Origin: Struthio camelus
Lineage: Eukaryota; Chordata; Aves; Struthioniformes; Struthionidae
DNA length: 64,000 bases
Reading direction: 5' to 3'
Assembly (NCBI RefSeq): GCF_040807025.1
Contig: NC_090942.1
Span: forward strand, 209,334,640 to 209,398,639
In this document: in pieces, positions 1 to 11,936 of the stretch
Layout: each line of letters begins with the position of its first letter
Position numbering within the stretch: the first letter of the stretch is position 1
Made by a program: the position numbers and the translations under genes
The notes under the pieces: model-generated
What the model saw: the letters and a program-made list of their open reading frames with translations, nothing else
Told to the model about the DNA's origin: nothing
Database searches by the model: none

Positions 1-3000
1 TGAAAGAACAGAGCCGGGGCTCAGGTTCAGATCTCTTTTTGGATCCTCCACGGTGCTTTTGGTCATGAGTATTTTCTCCCTATGTTTGCGCAAATGTGAA
101 TATAACTAGATATATGACATTGAAAAAAGTGTCTTATAAACAACATAATATATTGTCCTGGATATTGTAACACTTAAATTTCCAGAATATAGGTGACTTT
201 TATGTAACTGTTGCATTAAAAACAGCAGCTTCTCATCATGCTTTTTATCTTCTATCTGTTGTGATACAAAAACTTTGCATAAATATACTATTAATTATTT
301 TTCACTGCTTAAAAATCTAAAATATTTTTAAGCTATACTCAGGCTTCCCCATAAGAATTGAACAGTGTGTTTTAGAAGACCAGTCATGGAAACAGGAGTG
401 AACTCAGAGAGTAAACATGTTACAAAATCAGAAACTATAACTCATGACCAAACACTCATACAAAATACTCAATCTAGGATTAAAGACTGAAGGAAAATAA
501 GCTATTTTCTAATAAAAAAGATCTACAAATATAAGAATAGGGAAAGAAAGTAAAAAAAAAAAAACTTTTTTTTTTATTCTTAAATGTTCCCTGCTTCGCC
601 AGTGAACTTTAAAGTTCCTAATTTGTTTTGTACTGCTCATGCATTCTGAACTTCTGATCTGGGATTTAGAAGGAAATTTTCTCCTAGCTCAGACAGGAAT
701 GATGCACCTTGTAAATCATTAGATGGAGAAACAGAGTCAGGGTAGTAGTGCCACTCCTTAAATCTGAAGTAATAATTACAAAAAATAAAAATATACTAAA
801 ATTATTCATCCTGCTCCAAATTTTTTGGTAAATTCCAATACCTTGGGCCAAGTCTACTGTTCCTATATTGCTTCATATTCTATTAGGAATCAGGAGTTTC
901 TATCCTAGCTCAGACAGAATTTATATCTAATCTGTTTGTTGAGATTCATACGTTAATGTTGGTAGACACTTGATAGATTACTTATTGAAAATGGTATAAA
1001 ATTTAGTAATTTTGGTTTAATATGAGATTTTGTTATAAAACTCACTAGCACAAATAGGCTATTACAAAGCAAAGCTGGCCAAGCTTATATCTACACAAAA
1101 TAAGTTTCCATTGCCGTCCAAAATGTAATCCTGCAATTGGTGTTATTGCCAGGCCTTCTCCTTTTTAGTCTTTGCTTCCTTAATCCCTCCTACCACCCCC
1201 CTTCTCCACTGCTGGGATATCTGCAGCCATATTATTTATACCTCATTAATCTATTTTTATGGCAAGCATATCACTATAGGCATCACCTCATTATGATAGT
1301 TTTTGTTGCTACATTTCCCTGTGGATGCTCTGGGCCCTCCAGGTGAAAGAACAACTACTATTATTTACACCAAGACAATAACAAGATGTGAGAAGAAGAC
1401 ATGAGAAAATCACACTCTACAATAATCCTTTCAGGATACTTTATGGCTGTAATTTTAAAGACAGCATATCTGAAGACTCATTTTAAGGCAGATTGATTAA
1501 CAGCTGTAGCAGGCTACTGGAGCTGTGATTGAAAAGAACATCTTCCTCACGTGTGTCTAAATTTATTTCTAAAAGAAAATACACTGTCAATCGATATGCC
1601 ATCTATTTATCTTTTTTGTTATGTGAGATTAACTGATTCTCTTTTTCCATAAGAGCTTTTCAGGTTGCTTTTTATTCTGTTACATATTTACCATAGAACT
1701 GGGGGGCTCTGATCAACGACAGAAACCTCTAGGGATGACTACCAAACCAGCAACAATAAATAACAGAATTAACTAGGCTATTTGGCAAGAGGAATACTCT
1801 GGCCAGAGTTCTTCAGAATCGAGGCTTATAGAGTCTGTGATCTTTACTAACACTGACAAATTTACTTCTTTGGAGTTAGGATAGGAACCAGATCTTTTAT
1901 GCCTTTTTATGTCTAGTTAAGGGAATTAAGTTGAAATAGTCATTTCAGGTGAACAGAAAGAGTTAGTGCAATTTGGAAGTTTTATGCTGAACTAAGTTAT
2001 ATTTTTTCTACCTCTTATGCAGCCTAGAACTTAAATCAGTTCAGGTTAGATAGCCTTCTGACCTTTCAGAAGAATTCATTTAATTAAATGGTGATCTCCT
2101 ATTTTTTATATGCTGTACAAGTTTTACTCCTGATTTTATTTATAAAGGGCATGTGATTAAATGTTAAATTTCTCCTGATGAAATATAATTTACTCTAATT
2201 TGCTTAAGAAGCTGAGCAACCATCATGTCTCAGGGCTATATCTCCCTTTCACTTTCTGTTGTTTAATATAATATGTCTAAATCAGTGCCTAGCAGACTTG
2301 TGGCTTAACCTTGGCTCTTTTCTTATTAAAAATTGAGCAATAAATTAAAATCTGCTGAGGTTTAAATTGAATGTTCATGTTATCAAAGCAGCCAAGTATT
2401 TCCCACATTTCTATATGTTTAGCTCTCCTGACCTGATATAAGCTCTACAATTCTAACAGGAATGAGCAGTGTAACAGGGTGTAAAGAGAGGTTTATGATA
2501 GGCCTTTGGCCACTTGTGAGTTCCTTGACAGTCTTTTCTGCTGCTCTCAATGGGAGTTAATCCTCCTTTTCCATAGAATTTGGAATTACCTGGCCCTTTT
2601 TGATCATTCAAATGTGAAATACTACCTTTGTCTGATACCTTGAGAGAAGTTTACTATTAAGATATATATCCACACCCAATGGAACAAACTTGAGAATCCT
2701 TTAGGCTTCTAAGTAAATAATAATTTGGCATTCGCTGTCTTAGACAACATGCTTTAAAGGAACTTTATAATTGGAAAAATGAAAAACTGTTGATCCCTTG
2801 ACAGCTGTTATGTTGAATACCTTCACTGAACCTAATGAAGTTATGCTGCTTTATGTTAGCCAAATATCTCATTCAAATTTGGAAAATATTTATGCCATAC
2901 TAAAATTAACGTATTTGTGTAGAACCTTCCTTTCATTTGGGAGACTGAGTAGGCTGGCATATCTAGTACAACAAAGTATTGCAGCAGGGGTGTAATACTG

Positions 3001-3709
3001 TATAATTTAATATACGGAAAATGCCTTGACACACCTACTTGCACTTCTCTTTGGCATTTCCCAGACTGTATGGCAGAATATTAATCTTTTTATTACAAAA
3101 CTGGATTTTCCAGAATGTTAGAACAATTTTTAAGAATAATTCTTGTACATGAATTATGTAGATTAAACCATGTCAAAGTGGCATATATATTTTGGAAAAT
3201 TAAAGTTATATTTTGGAAACTTTGATTAATATTTATTGCTGATTTTTAATTAGGAAATAAAATTACAAGTAAACTAATTATGTGAGGAATCCAAGCACTT
3301 TCTGCTTCACACAAAAACAAAGGGGAAAAAAAGGAAGATCTGGATCTGAGGTGACATGACTGCAAGTCAGTGTCCTGCCTTGTTAATAGTAGTATTATGG
3401 TTATTAACTTCACAGGGTTTTTCTCATATATATGTTTAACACAGCTTTTTTTTGATCCCTCTTCTGTCATGCAGGAGTAATCTAACTGCAGTCAGTTCAG
3501 CTACTGAAACATGAAATTCAAGTCTGGTGCCATTATGGGGGCTATACCCAGACCACCTAAATTCCAGATAAGGCTGAAACAAGTAAATGTTGGCATCCAA
3601 GCTTAACCAAGTACTTCAGACAGCCTACTCCAAATTTTAACCTAGCCTTGCCTCAGATCAATCAATACCTCTGCTTTGAGTAAAAAAATTTCCTATTTAC
3701 TGCCTCCTG

Positions 3710-3729
3710 TTGCACAAGTGCTTGTGCAA
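3710..3729. repeat. 20-bp near-palindrome (9-bp arms, 2-base loop)
   Basis: TTGCACAAG at 3710-3718 is followed by TG and then its exact reverse complement at 3721-3729. It could form a small hairpin or be a dimeric protein site. It lies in intergenic DNA with no nearby gene, so chance is a real possibility. Confidence 0.6.
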
Positions 3730-4502
3730 AAGTCACTCAGCTAGGCACAGGGACCCTTGGGGTTTTAGGCTTTCCTCCTCTTGCTCTCACTTCCCAGAAC
3801 ACTATTACTGCCAGGCTAGAAATAAAAACTTGGAGCAACTCTTACTTCCTCATGCTAGAGCTGATCCATTATGCATCTAAGATTGAGTGAAGTCAGAGCT
3901 CAGAGGAGGAGGTCAGTACTGTACTGAGTGTAGTACTCAGCTCACAATGCTCAGTACTAGATAGCACAAGGATGACAAGGCTCCCTTTGAGAAGAGGTGA
4001 CTCTTGTGTTCTCAGATTGAGAGGCAAAGCTTAAAGTATGTCTGCAGAAGGATGTGCAGTTCATCTGACAGAGGTAGGTGGAACTGACCACTGAGGAAGT
4101 TCTTACATGTATCAGACGCCCAGTGATCCAGAACAACACGTAGCACAAGAGGCAAAGAGTAAAGAAAAGTACCTGTAATTCTGTAAGAACTGAAACTCTC
4201 TAGAAATATGGTATGAAGTAGATGAAGATTTAATCAATGCTTCACTCTTTACCTAGTAGGAACGGGGTACAGTAAGAAAGAACATAATCAGAAGATTGTT
4301 TCTGATATGCTTGATTTGATGCCATTTAGCCATTTACATTTCACCTAAGGAAGGCTAAGTGTGAAGCCACTGATGAATACTGTATTTCAGATAAAGATAA
4401 ACATATGCCTTTAAGCTGATGTTACGAAAGGAAATTGACAATACAGAATAGTTTCTAAGCTAATCTAAGGCTGAAGAGCCAATTTTGAGACTTCATGGAA
4501 CA

Positions 4503-4532
4503 ACCATGAAGTGGCTGCTTACCATGAAGTGG
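4503..4532. repeat. Short direct repeat, ACCATGAAGTGG twice
   Basis: The 12-mer ACCATGAAGTGG occurs at 4503-4514 and again at 4521-4532 (period 18). It looks like a small local duplication in intergenic sequence. No function is suggested. Confidence 0.6.
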
Positions 4533-6756
4533 TAAGTGGAAGCGGGGAGAAAAACTTTAGAGTAGCAGATAGATGCAGGATTAAACCTTGCTAAGGTAAT
4601 TTAAATTTGCATGGGAGTAAACTAAAAGAAAATAATGCCTATTTCCATTTACACTGCAGATCAACTCCAAGATCAGCTCTACTTCATCCAATTTTTAAGC
4701 TGTTAAGAACATGACTGTAATAGTTTGGGTTTAATCCTTGTTTATCTGTGTTGTAGAGTTGCATTTACTTGCACACTCAGTTTCCTGAGGTTCTATCCAG
4801 ATTTTTATCTTATTTTCTATGATTACTTATGACTCACAGTTTAAGTAAGATATTTGTTTTAATACTTTTGAAGAATTACTGACTACCTCCTTCTGACTTT
4901 CAGAAATGCTAACGTGTTTGGTGTCACTGGTTGCAGCTTACTACTCTCCAGCCAGTAAACAGAACATGTTACCATATTTAACTATCAGGAAAGTTAATGT
5001 TAGATGAGCTACCTCATTCCATCTAGCAGCATGGGGTTCAACCTTCAGTATATGGTTGCTTTATACACTGAAATATGTATTTCACATATACAAATTATAG
5101 ACAACCATATTTTACACAAACCAGTACATGAGAATAGTACATGTCCTTTTTATCTTTTTTGTGATGCGAGGCAATAGAGTAACAAAGCCTCTTTGGGAAA
5201 GATAGTGGATTTGGGTAAATGATCTCTAAAGTAGGCTTTCAGGGATACATAACATGTGCCCTTCAACACCCCAAGGTGATGCATTCATTGAAACCAGAGG
5301 ACAAGCAAGGTGTTTGAGAATAAGGATGAGGATGTCCTCCAGCAAACAGCGATGCTTTCTGTAGAGCATGAAACCAGAAACCATCTCTCTTCTTCTTTTC
5401 TATCTCTCTTGCTCCTGCTTATTTTCTCAGCTACAGGTGTATGATGTGCTGCAATTTAGTGAGAATTTGCCAAAGTATAAACAGACAAATAAAGCTAAAT
5501 TAAATAAATTATAGGACTTCTGTCCCAGAGCAGCTATCACTTTCATGAATATAACTCAGTGCACATCTATTTTCCCCGTCTTTGGACAATTTGTAAAGAC
5601 AAAATGTCTCTGAGCCTACTTCACCTCCTGTATTAATATTATCCCCGAGGCACCTTAGTGCCTGAGTGCAAGAAATAATGAAATGTACACTGTGATTAGC
5701 TTCCTTTTCCTCATTTCCTTTTATAACACTGTTGTTTACTTCCTCCGATTCATATTGTGCTGTTGGCAGATGCCTTTGCCTCTTTGCATTGGTTACAGGC
5801 CACCATTGTATTTAGTAAGCCAACAATTTTGATAGTATACAAATCTGATGGTTTAACTTAAACTAACAAAACATCTGACTACAGACCACAGAGATTAACT
5901 ATTCTGTGGTAGTCCCAGACTCAGAGAAGGGACATATGTTTACAGTGCACACTTTCCAAAATATGATTTTTGTAGAATTTTAAACTATTCTAGTAGAACA
6001 CATTGACACTGCATTTTAAGGATTTAGGACTGTATTCGGGCCTCTTATTTTGGGCATCAATCTTGGACTTCGCACTGCCAAAGAACTAGGTTACAGCTCT
6101 TATTTAGAGTGCTTCAGATCACAGAAGTCTTTTGTATCTTTAATAGAAAGAGATAAGAGTCTCTGAAGAGCTCGAGAAAATGAACCGAACTGGTTCAGTT
6201 AGTATATATCTGTGACTGTTATCTGACTACAGAAGGCTGATCACCTGGCTTAGATGTGAACATTTATGATCAGATCACATCTCCGGTGTTGGATGCTTTC
6301 ATGACTTAGCTACTACTTCAAAACTGATGATCTCTGATAAATGCTTGTTTAAAGTCTGCTGGTATGCCCATTAAAGTGGAATTTAGCAGTCTGGCTAGGG
6401 ATCTAAATATGTTTAGAACAGAGAATGCAATCACAGAAGTACACATTTCCAGCATAACATATCAAAAAAGTATATTTTTTTGGATTTATTCTACACTAAA
6501 TGCTGAAAATGTAGGTTATTGTTGTAGAGTAGGAATTGCAAAATGCAGTCACAAAGCTATTAAATTTTTTTTACAAAAATTTGTTTTCCGTCACAGAAGC
6601 AAAAGCCTCTAAGCCTCTCCTATAATCTCTTATGTCTCAAGTGCTAAATTTGCTCCTCTGTTTTTCTAGACCATGAGCTCATAAGCTCTTTGGATCAGAT
6701 ATTCTCTCTTTGTTTAAAAAAAGTTGATGACAATTTTGGTTGTACAACTTTTTCAT

Positions 6757-6915
6757 TAAGGACCTGGATGAAGGGACAGAGTGCATCTCAGCAAGTTTGC
6801 TGATGATACAAAACTAGGAGGAGTGGCTGAGAGACCAGAGGGCTGTGCTGCTATCCAGAGGGACCTCTCCAGAGGCTGGAGAGCTGGGTGGAGAGGAACC
6901 TCCTGAAGTTCAACA
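6757..6915 (+). mobile_element. CR1 LINE fragment (reverse transcriptase region), degenerate
   Basis: On the + strand this segment reads as a decayed piece of the CR1 ORF2 reverse transcriptase. It runs from the 'KDLDEGTEC' stretch that precedes the catalytic loop through the downstream 'EEPPEVQQ'-type nucleotides, and it matches the corresponding part of the longer CR1 at 30.6-30.7 kb in reverse orientation. Frames are broken and both ends are truncated, so it is an old internal fragment with no coding potential. Confidence 0.75.
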
Positions 6916-8554
6916 GATGGAGTGTTTTCTGCAAGTCCAACTTGCTGCTTCTAATGACTTGACTACTAAAATTTTACACTAACAAATCCATGTGGTTTTT
7001 AAATATCTGAAAATTCACCAGAAATGGAGAGGTTTACTACTTGCATTATTCGTTTAAATGTTAATAATCATATCTTCCTTATATTCTCCATTATCGTTTC
7101 TAATTTCATTTTTATAACCCACTAAATATACTCAATTATTTAATGTAACAATTATGCTGAAATACCATTCTTTAAAGAAAACATTCCTGGTTCTTTATCT
7201 GTAGAGCATATATAGGACTTTGATTTACATTAACTTCATGTAATTTCCACGAGCTTTTATTGGAAACTTTTTGGTATTCTCTTCTTATTGTTCTGCCCAT
7301 AGCCTTCATTCACTTCCTTTGCCATGAGATACTTTCACATCATTTTGATGCTTTCCCTGATATTACTTTGATATCAGTATTGTTTTCCAAGAAGAACATT
7401 TAATGGTATGTGCTATCAAATTTATTGACATTATAACATCATTGTAATTTTGTTACGACAGGTTGCAATCAGCTTTATGGAAAAATACATAGATTTTCAT
7501 ATGACATTTCCCCAGCACAATTTCTATTTTTTTAAATGCTAATTTTCATTTACAAACCATTAAAATTTTGTTTCAACATTTTCTAAAATAAAGATTTTGC
7601 AAAGAAGCAGGTATTTTTGCATCTTTGTAGTTTTTAATGAAAGTGACATTTTAAATTCGTATCAAAAAATGACCTTTTTATATTCAGTAAATTTTTACTA
7701 AAAGCAAATCAAATAGAATGAATAGATTTTTACTTCAGAATAGTCCTATTTCAGATCAAACTGTAAAGCATATTGGAGGGTTTAATTGCCACTATTGTAT
7801 TTACTTCCAATTCAAACAAAAGCTTAAAAATGTAGTGTTTGGGAGCTCAGACTATTTTTTGACTATTTGCTAGCTCTGTTGAAAACTATGGAAGTAATTA
7901 AAGCTGCACTTAACATGATTTCTCAACTATTTTGCTTTGCAACACATTTCTTGTGTAAAATGTCAAGATATAATAATGTCATTGTACTAACAACTATCAT
8001 CATTGTAATGCTGTAAGATTGAATTAATTTTTTAAGCAGTTCCTGAGCATTTGTTTGAACATTCAACCTTGTATTTTTAAGAACTAGGAAACTTCCATAG
8101 AACCTCCAAAATATTTAAAATAGTGATGTTGTTTTAAAAAAGAAAAATGAAGTATGAAAAAACAAGAAAAGTACAACCTTCTCAAAAAGGTACTACATAT
8201 GTCACAACATCAAATTTTTTCTGTGACTACCTTTTCTTAAAATAATCTTGAAGCATGGCCTGAAGGTCGACAAAGTCAATTTTTCTCAGACTAAATACAT
8301 GTTTTGCATTTATGTTAAAAGCACTGTGCCCCAAAGTTAGTATCTTAATTTTTAAATTTGGGAAAGGACACATTGATTGTACCAGAAAGCTTGAATTACT
8401 GGGTTAGTCCCTATATGCTGTTCTTATAGTGGCCACAGCATCGTTTTTCAAAGGCTTTTTGAGAATACATCTTAGAAGGTAAAAATAGTGTTTGAAATAT
8501 TCCCAGTTAATCAATGCCTGAAAATTTTGCTTTATTATCATTTATGTTATAATA

Positions 8555-9300
8555 TAGAATCACAGAATGGTTGAAGATCTGGAGATCTCTGGAGATCATC
8601 TAGGCCAACCTCCCCTGCTCAAGCTGGGTCCTCTAGAGCATGTTGTGCTGGACCTTATCCAGATGGCTCTTGAATATCTCCAGGGAAGGAGATTCCACAG
8701 CCTCTCTGGGCAACCTCTTCCAGTGTGTTGTCACCTCCATAGGAAAGAAAATTTTCCTCATGTTCAGATGGAACCTCCTGTGTTTCAGTTTCTGCCCATT
8801 GTGTCTTGGCCTGTCGCTGGGCACCACGGAGAAGAGTCTGGCCCCATCCTCTTGACACCCTCCCGTCAGATAATTATACACATTGATCAGATTCCTCCTC
8901 AGGCTTCTCTTCTCCAGGCTGGACAGGTCCAACTCTCTCAGCCTTTCTTCAGAGGAGAGATGCTCCAGTCCCCTCATCCTCTTTGTAGCCCTCCGCTGGA
9001 CTCTCTCCAGAAGCACCATGTCTCTCTTGGACTGGGGAGCCCAGAACTGGACACAGTACTCCAGATGTGGCCTCCCCAGGGCTGAGGAGAGGGGCAGGAT
9101 CACCTCCCTCGACCTGCTGGCAACACTCTGCCTCATGCAGCCCAGGAGACCATTGGCCTTCTTGGCCACAAGGGCACACTGCTGCCTCATGGTCAACTTG
9201 TTGCCCACCAGGACTCCCAGGTCCTTCTCCGCAGAGCTGCTTTCCAGCAGGTCAGCCCACAGCCTGTAGTGGTGCATTTCTCCCCGCAGGACCCTTTCCT
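8555..9300 (-). mobile_element. CR1 LINE, 5'-truncated 3' end
   Basis: The low-coordinate end carries the CR1 3' terminal motif (TAGAATCACAGAATGG, i.e. ATTCTGTGATTCTA on the other strand). The rest is the C-terminal part of ORF2 plus the 3' UTR, in minus orientation. A 214-codon frame remains open on the - strand (9277-8633) and contains the CR1 ORF2 C-terminal signatures '[19 protein letters not shown]' and '[19 protein letters not shown]'. It lacks the endonuclease and the catalytic reverse transcriptase core, so it is a dead copy. The truncation point near 9300 is approximate. Confidence 0.93.
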
Positions 9301-11053
9301 TAATCCTGTCATCTGTGGCTCTTTACTTTTCTTTGGCCTGAAGCAGTAAGGAGGAAAATCACTGTAAGAAGACAAATCTTTGGAGCATATTTCTGTAAAA
9401 AGGCAGGCTATGAATGGTGTATTCAGTTGGGGAAGTGGAAATGGGGATACAGTGGGAATAAACAGACATGAAAACTAGCTGACTGTGCATTACAGTATCA
9501 GGGGAAATTCAAAATGAACATGGCCCGGATGCTGGAGATGAACTTCTGTCTCTTCTGAGAAAAGGAAGGCTTGGGAGAAGGGACAAACATTGTAGCATGA
9601 AAAACAGAAACTCAATAGCCAGAGAAGCCTGTCAAATTATTTGTTTTAATGTCTCAAAATAGTAGCTTTTGAGCCCATTCTTTTAACCTCTATTTCACTG
9701 ATAAGTTTTTGGAAGTCATCTTATTTTGTGTTTGCTACTTACTGATTAAACAGTTCTTTCCTCTACCATTTCAACTTTGTGAGACATTTCTGTTCAAAAC
9801 TTTTATTCCTAAATATAACATGTATATTTTAACATGCAGTATACTGTTGAATCTCCTGAGTATATACAGATGCCTACGTGACATCTGAGTTTTAAAATGT
9901 GAGCTCTTATCCTGATACAGTAATGTTTTTTAAAACAAACAGAAAAGAAAAATTAAAGATTTTATCCTACTTCTTAAAGGAATAAAAGCAGACGCCAAAA
10001 ACAGCCCATCAGCCACTGGTATTTGCCCAGAATAAAGTTAAATGTACGTACCACGTTGAACAAAATCTGTCTGAAGCCGCTGCTTCTATAAAGTAGTCCT
10101 GTATGATTTCTGCTACGTTAGCTTTTAGAACACTGCTAATTTCTATAATTTATATATACATATATATTTCTCTCCCAAGAAGCTGTCCTTCTCAGTCCAA
10201 ACATATTTTAAAGGAAAAAAAAAAGAACTATTTCATGGTGAACAGAGTTTTTGGAAAAGATGTCTTTTCTGAAAACTATGTTCTATTTACATGCAGAACA
10301 TAAATAGCAAACATGTAACAGAGTACACTTCTCCATGAACCAAAAATATCCTGATTCTACTCAGTCACAAGGGCCATTCCGAGGCTATATTTACACTTAG
10401 CATCTTTCAAGGCAGGTTTCTTTTCTGAGACTGTTATTTAAAGCAAATTATATTAATTGGTTTTACATAATAAATATTTATCTTACTGAATGGAATGAGT
10501 TCTACCACCAAGCCAGCTTTTTACACAAAATGCCAATCAGCTATTAGCAGGTAAGAACTTCTTGGTTGCAGTCAACTTGTACCGGATTATAACTTGTTAT
10601 ATTCACAGTAGCCAGCCAGCCTCGGCAAAGTAGGACTATTGACAGGGTCCTCTTATTATTCATCCTGACAAAATAATTAGAGGAAAATATTAGAAGCAAA
10701 GAAGGTCCCATTATCCAAATATTTTGTTCCAAGAGCCTTATGTTTTCTCTGGATGAAGAACAGAGGGTACTTTGGAGGCCCCTGCATGTAATATGAAGAG
10801 CTTTGAAATGCCTTTGCTACCAGAAGATGGAAGATTTATCAGAGTTATCCCTAAAGAGGTCAGGTAAATTACAACACACATTTGAAGGGGAGGGTGAAAA
10901 CAGATGTATGGAAGACTATAGACGTGGCAAATAGGTGAAACTTGTTTGGCTCTCTCTGCTCCAAAACTGTGACCTTCCCAACCTGCTTGTAGCCTTGAGG
11001 CCAGGCAAGAGTTGCATTTTTTAGCATGGCAAAGCATGAAGATGGGGCACCAG

Positions 11054-11061
11054 CATAAAAG
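11054..11061 (+). promoter_or_regulatory. TATA-like element upstream of the PGR CpG island
   Basis: CATAAAAG at 11054-11061 differs by one base from TATAAAAG and lies where AT-rich flank gives way to the GC-rich island, about 880 bases before the PR-B ATG. Whether it directs initiation is unknown, because GC-box-driven starts further downstream are equally plausible. Confidence 0.25.
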
Positions 11062-11186
11062 ATAAGTGAAAAGGGATTAGTAGGCGGAGGGGAAGCCAGG
11101 CAGAGGGGAGAAGTCGGCAGCGCAGCCCTGAGGCACAAGGAGACAGAAGCGAGGCGAGGGAAGGGAGGACGAGGGCGTGCAGGGCA

Positions 11187-11196
11187 GAGGCGGGGC
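11187..11196 (+). promoter_or_regulatory. GC box (Sp1/KLF-type)
   Basis: GAGGCGGGGC fits the Sp1 consensus KRGGCGKRRY at every position. It lies about 740 bases upstream of the PR-B start codon, inside the CpG island. Confidence 0.45.
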
Positions 11197-11365
11197 CAGG
11201 GCGCGCAGACAGCAGCTGAAGAAAGCTGCTGGGGGAACCTCGGCGCCCGAGACGGCAGCGACGAAAGGGGGAGAGGGGCCCGGCTTGCTCCCGGCGCCGG
11301 CCGAGGGGGGGCACAGCGGAGCAGCGGACGGCGCCGGGGCAGCCCGAGGCAGCGCAGCCGGTGGC

Positions 11366-11398
11366 GGGGGGTGAAGGAGCCTGGGCACGGGCAGGGGG
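11366..11398 (+). promoter_or_regulatory. Candidate G-quadruplex tract in PGR promoter/leader
   Basis: Four G-runs on the + strand: six G at 11366-11371, three at 11383-11385, three at 11389-11391, five at 11394-11398. The first loop is 11 bases, longer than the usual 1-7, so this is a relaxed quadruplex candidate. Confidence 0.3.
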
Positions 11399-11494
11399 CG
11401 AGCCTGTCCGCAGCGGGGCCCCGCAGAGGCAAGGGCCCCGCTGGCGGGGGGAGCCGCCGCCCGGCACTTCGGCGGGAGAGAAGGGCGGGGGAGA

Positions 11495-11504
11495 GGGGCG
11501 TGGT
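11495..11504 (+). promoter_or_regulatory. GC box / KLF-type site
   Basis: GGGGCGTGGT fits KRGGCGKRRY fully. It lies about 435 bases upstream of the PR-B ATG in the CpG island and may be promoter or transcribed leader depending on the unmapped start site. Confidence 0.4.
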
Positions 11505-11791
11505 GAGGGCGGCGAGCCCCTTCGCGCCGGGCGGCGAAGGAGGGAAGCGGGCGAGGAAAAAGACAAGTGCGGAGCGGGCAGTTGCCGGGAGACTCGCCCG
11601 GCGGAGCGCGGGGACGGCGGCCGCCCACCCGCGGCAGCAGGAGGCTGGCGGGGCACCTGCTCTCCCCTCCCGCCCGCCGCTTACACTCGCTGCCCCTGCA
11701 GCGTCTTGCACACGCTCTGTTCGGTTTTGCTCTTTAGGACAAGACAGCCCCTCTCCCTTTTATCGCCTTCCCGAAGGCAGCGGAGCCGTGC

Positions 11792-11809
11792 ATGAGCCGC
11801 CCTCACTGA
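11792..11809 (+). promoter_or_regulatory. PGR: Upstream ORF, 5 codons, in PGR leader
   Basis: The ATG at 11792 opens a five-codon frame (M-S-R-P-H) closed by TGA at 11807-11809. Its context is weak (T at -3). It is the first ATG after about 750 ATG-free bases of GC-rich leader and lies 145 bases before the PR-B start. Confidence 0.55.
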
Positions 11810-11833
11810 GGACAGAGCCCCGCAGCCTGCGCC

Positions 11834-11839
11834 ATGTGA
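11834..11839 (+). promoter_or_regulatory. PGR: Minimal start-stop uORF (ATGTGA) in PGR leader
   Basis: An ATG in good context (G at -3) is followed directly by TGA. Such start-stop elements are known to hold initiating ribosomes at the stop codon without peptide synthesis and to lower translation of the main frame. It lies 103 bases upstream of the PR-B ATG. Confidence 0.55.
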
Positions 11840-11878
11840 GCAGGACCGGCGCGGCCGCAGCCGTCGGTGAGGTCCAGG

Positions 11879-11884
11879 ATGTGA
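11879..11884 (+). promoter_or_regulatory. PGR: Second minimal start-stop uORF (ATGTGA) in PGR leader
   Basis: A second ATG immediately followed by TGA, with A at -3 (strong context), 58 bases upstream of the PR-B ATG. Together with the element at 11834 it makes a tandem pair. Confidence 0.55.
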
Positions 11885-11936
11885 GGAGCAGCCCTGCCCC
11901 GGCAGCAGCTCACCGGCGTCTCAGCGCAGGGACAGC

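Larger units (their letters stand above)
1..11040. other. Intergenic 5' flank of PGR, AT-rich
   Basis: No exon of a recognisable protein is visible on either strand. Open frames here are short and lack family resemblance. The only recognisable elements are two CR1 LINE fragments (listed separately) and small direct or inverted repeats. From vertebrate synteny TRPC6 would be expected somewhere upstream of PGR, but no TRPC6-like coding sequence is seen, so it probably lies outside the window. The last 200 bases hold two isolated AGGTCA-type nuclear-receptor half-sites (10857-10862 forward, 10970-10975 reverse), too far apart to form a standard element. Confidence 0.6.

Noticed and set aside
8567..9303. 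Open frames on both strands, up to 214 codons
   Set aside because: These belong to a truncated CR1 element; only the - strand frame is the ORF2 remnant and the rest are shadows.
10857..10975. AGGTCA and TGACCT half-sites as an estrogen response element upstream of PGR
   Set aside because: They are over 100 bases apart, and half-sites occur often by chance; no GGTCAnnnTGACC palindrome was found when I looked.
10869..11711. A 280-codon - strand frame, and overlapping 211- and 183-codon frames, in the CpG island
   Set aside because: Composition is Pro/Ala/Arg/Ser-rich as expected from stop-poor GC sequence; no homology or start context supports a gene.
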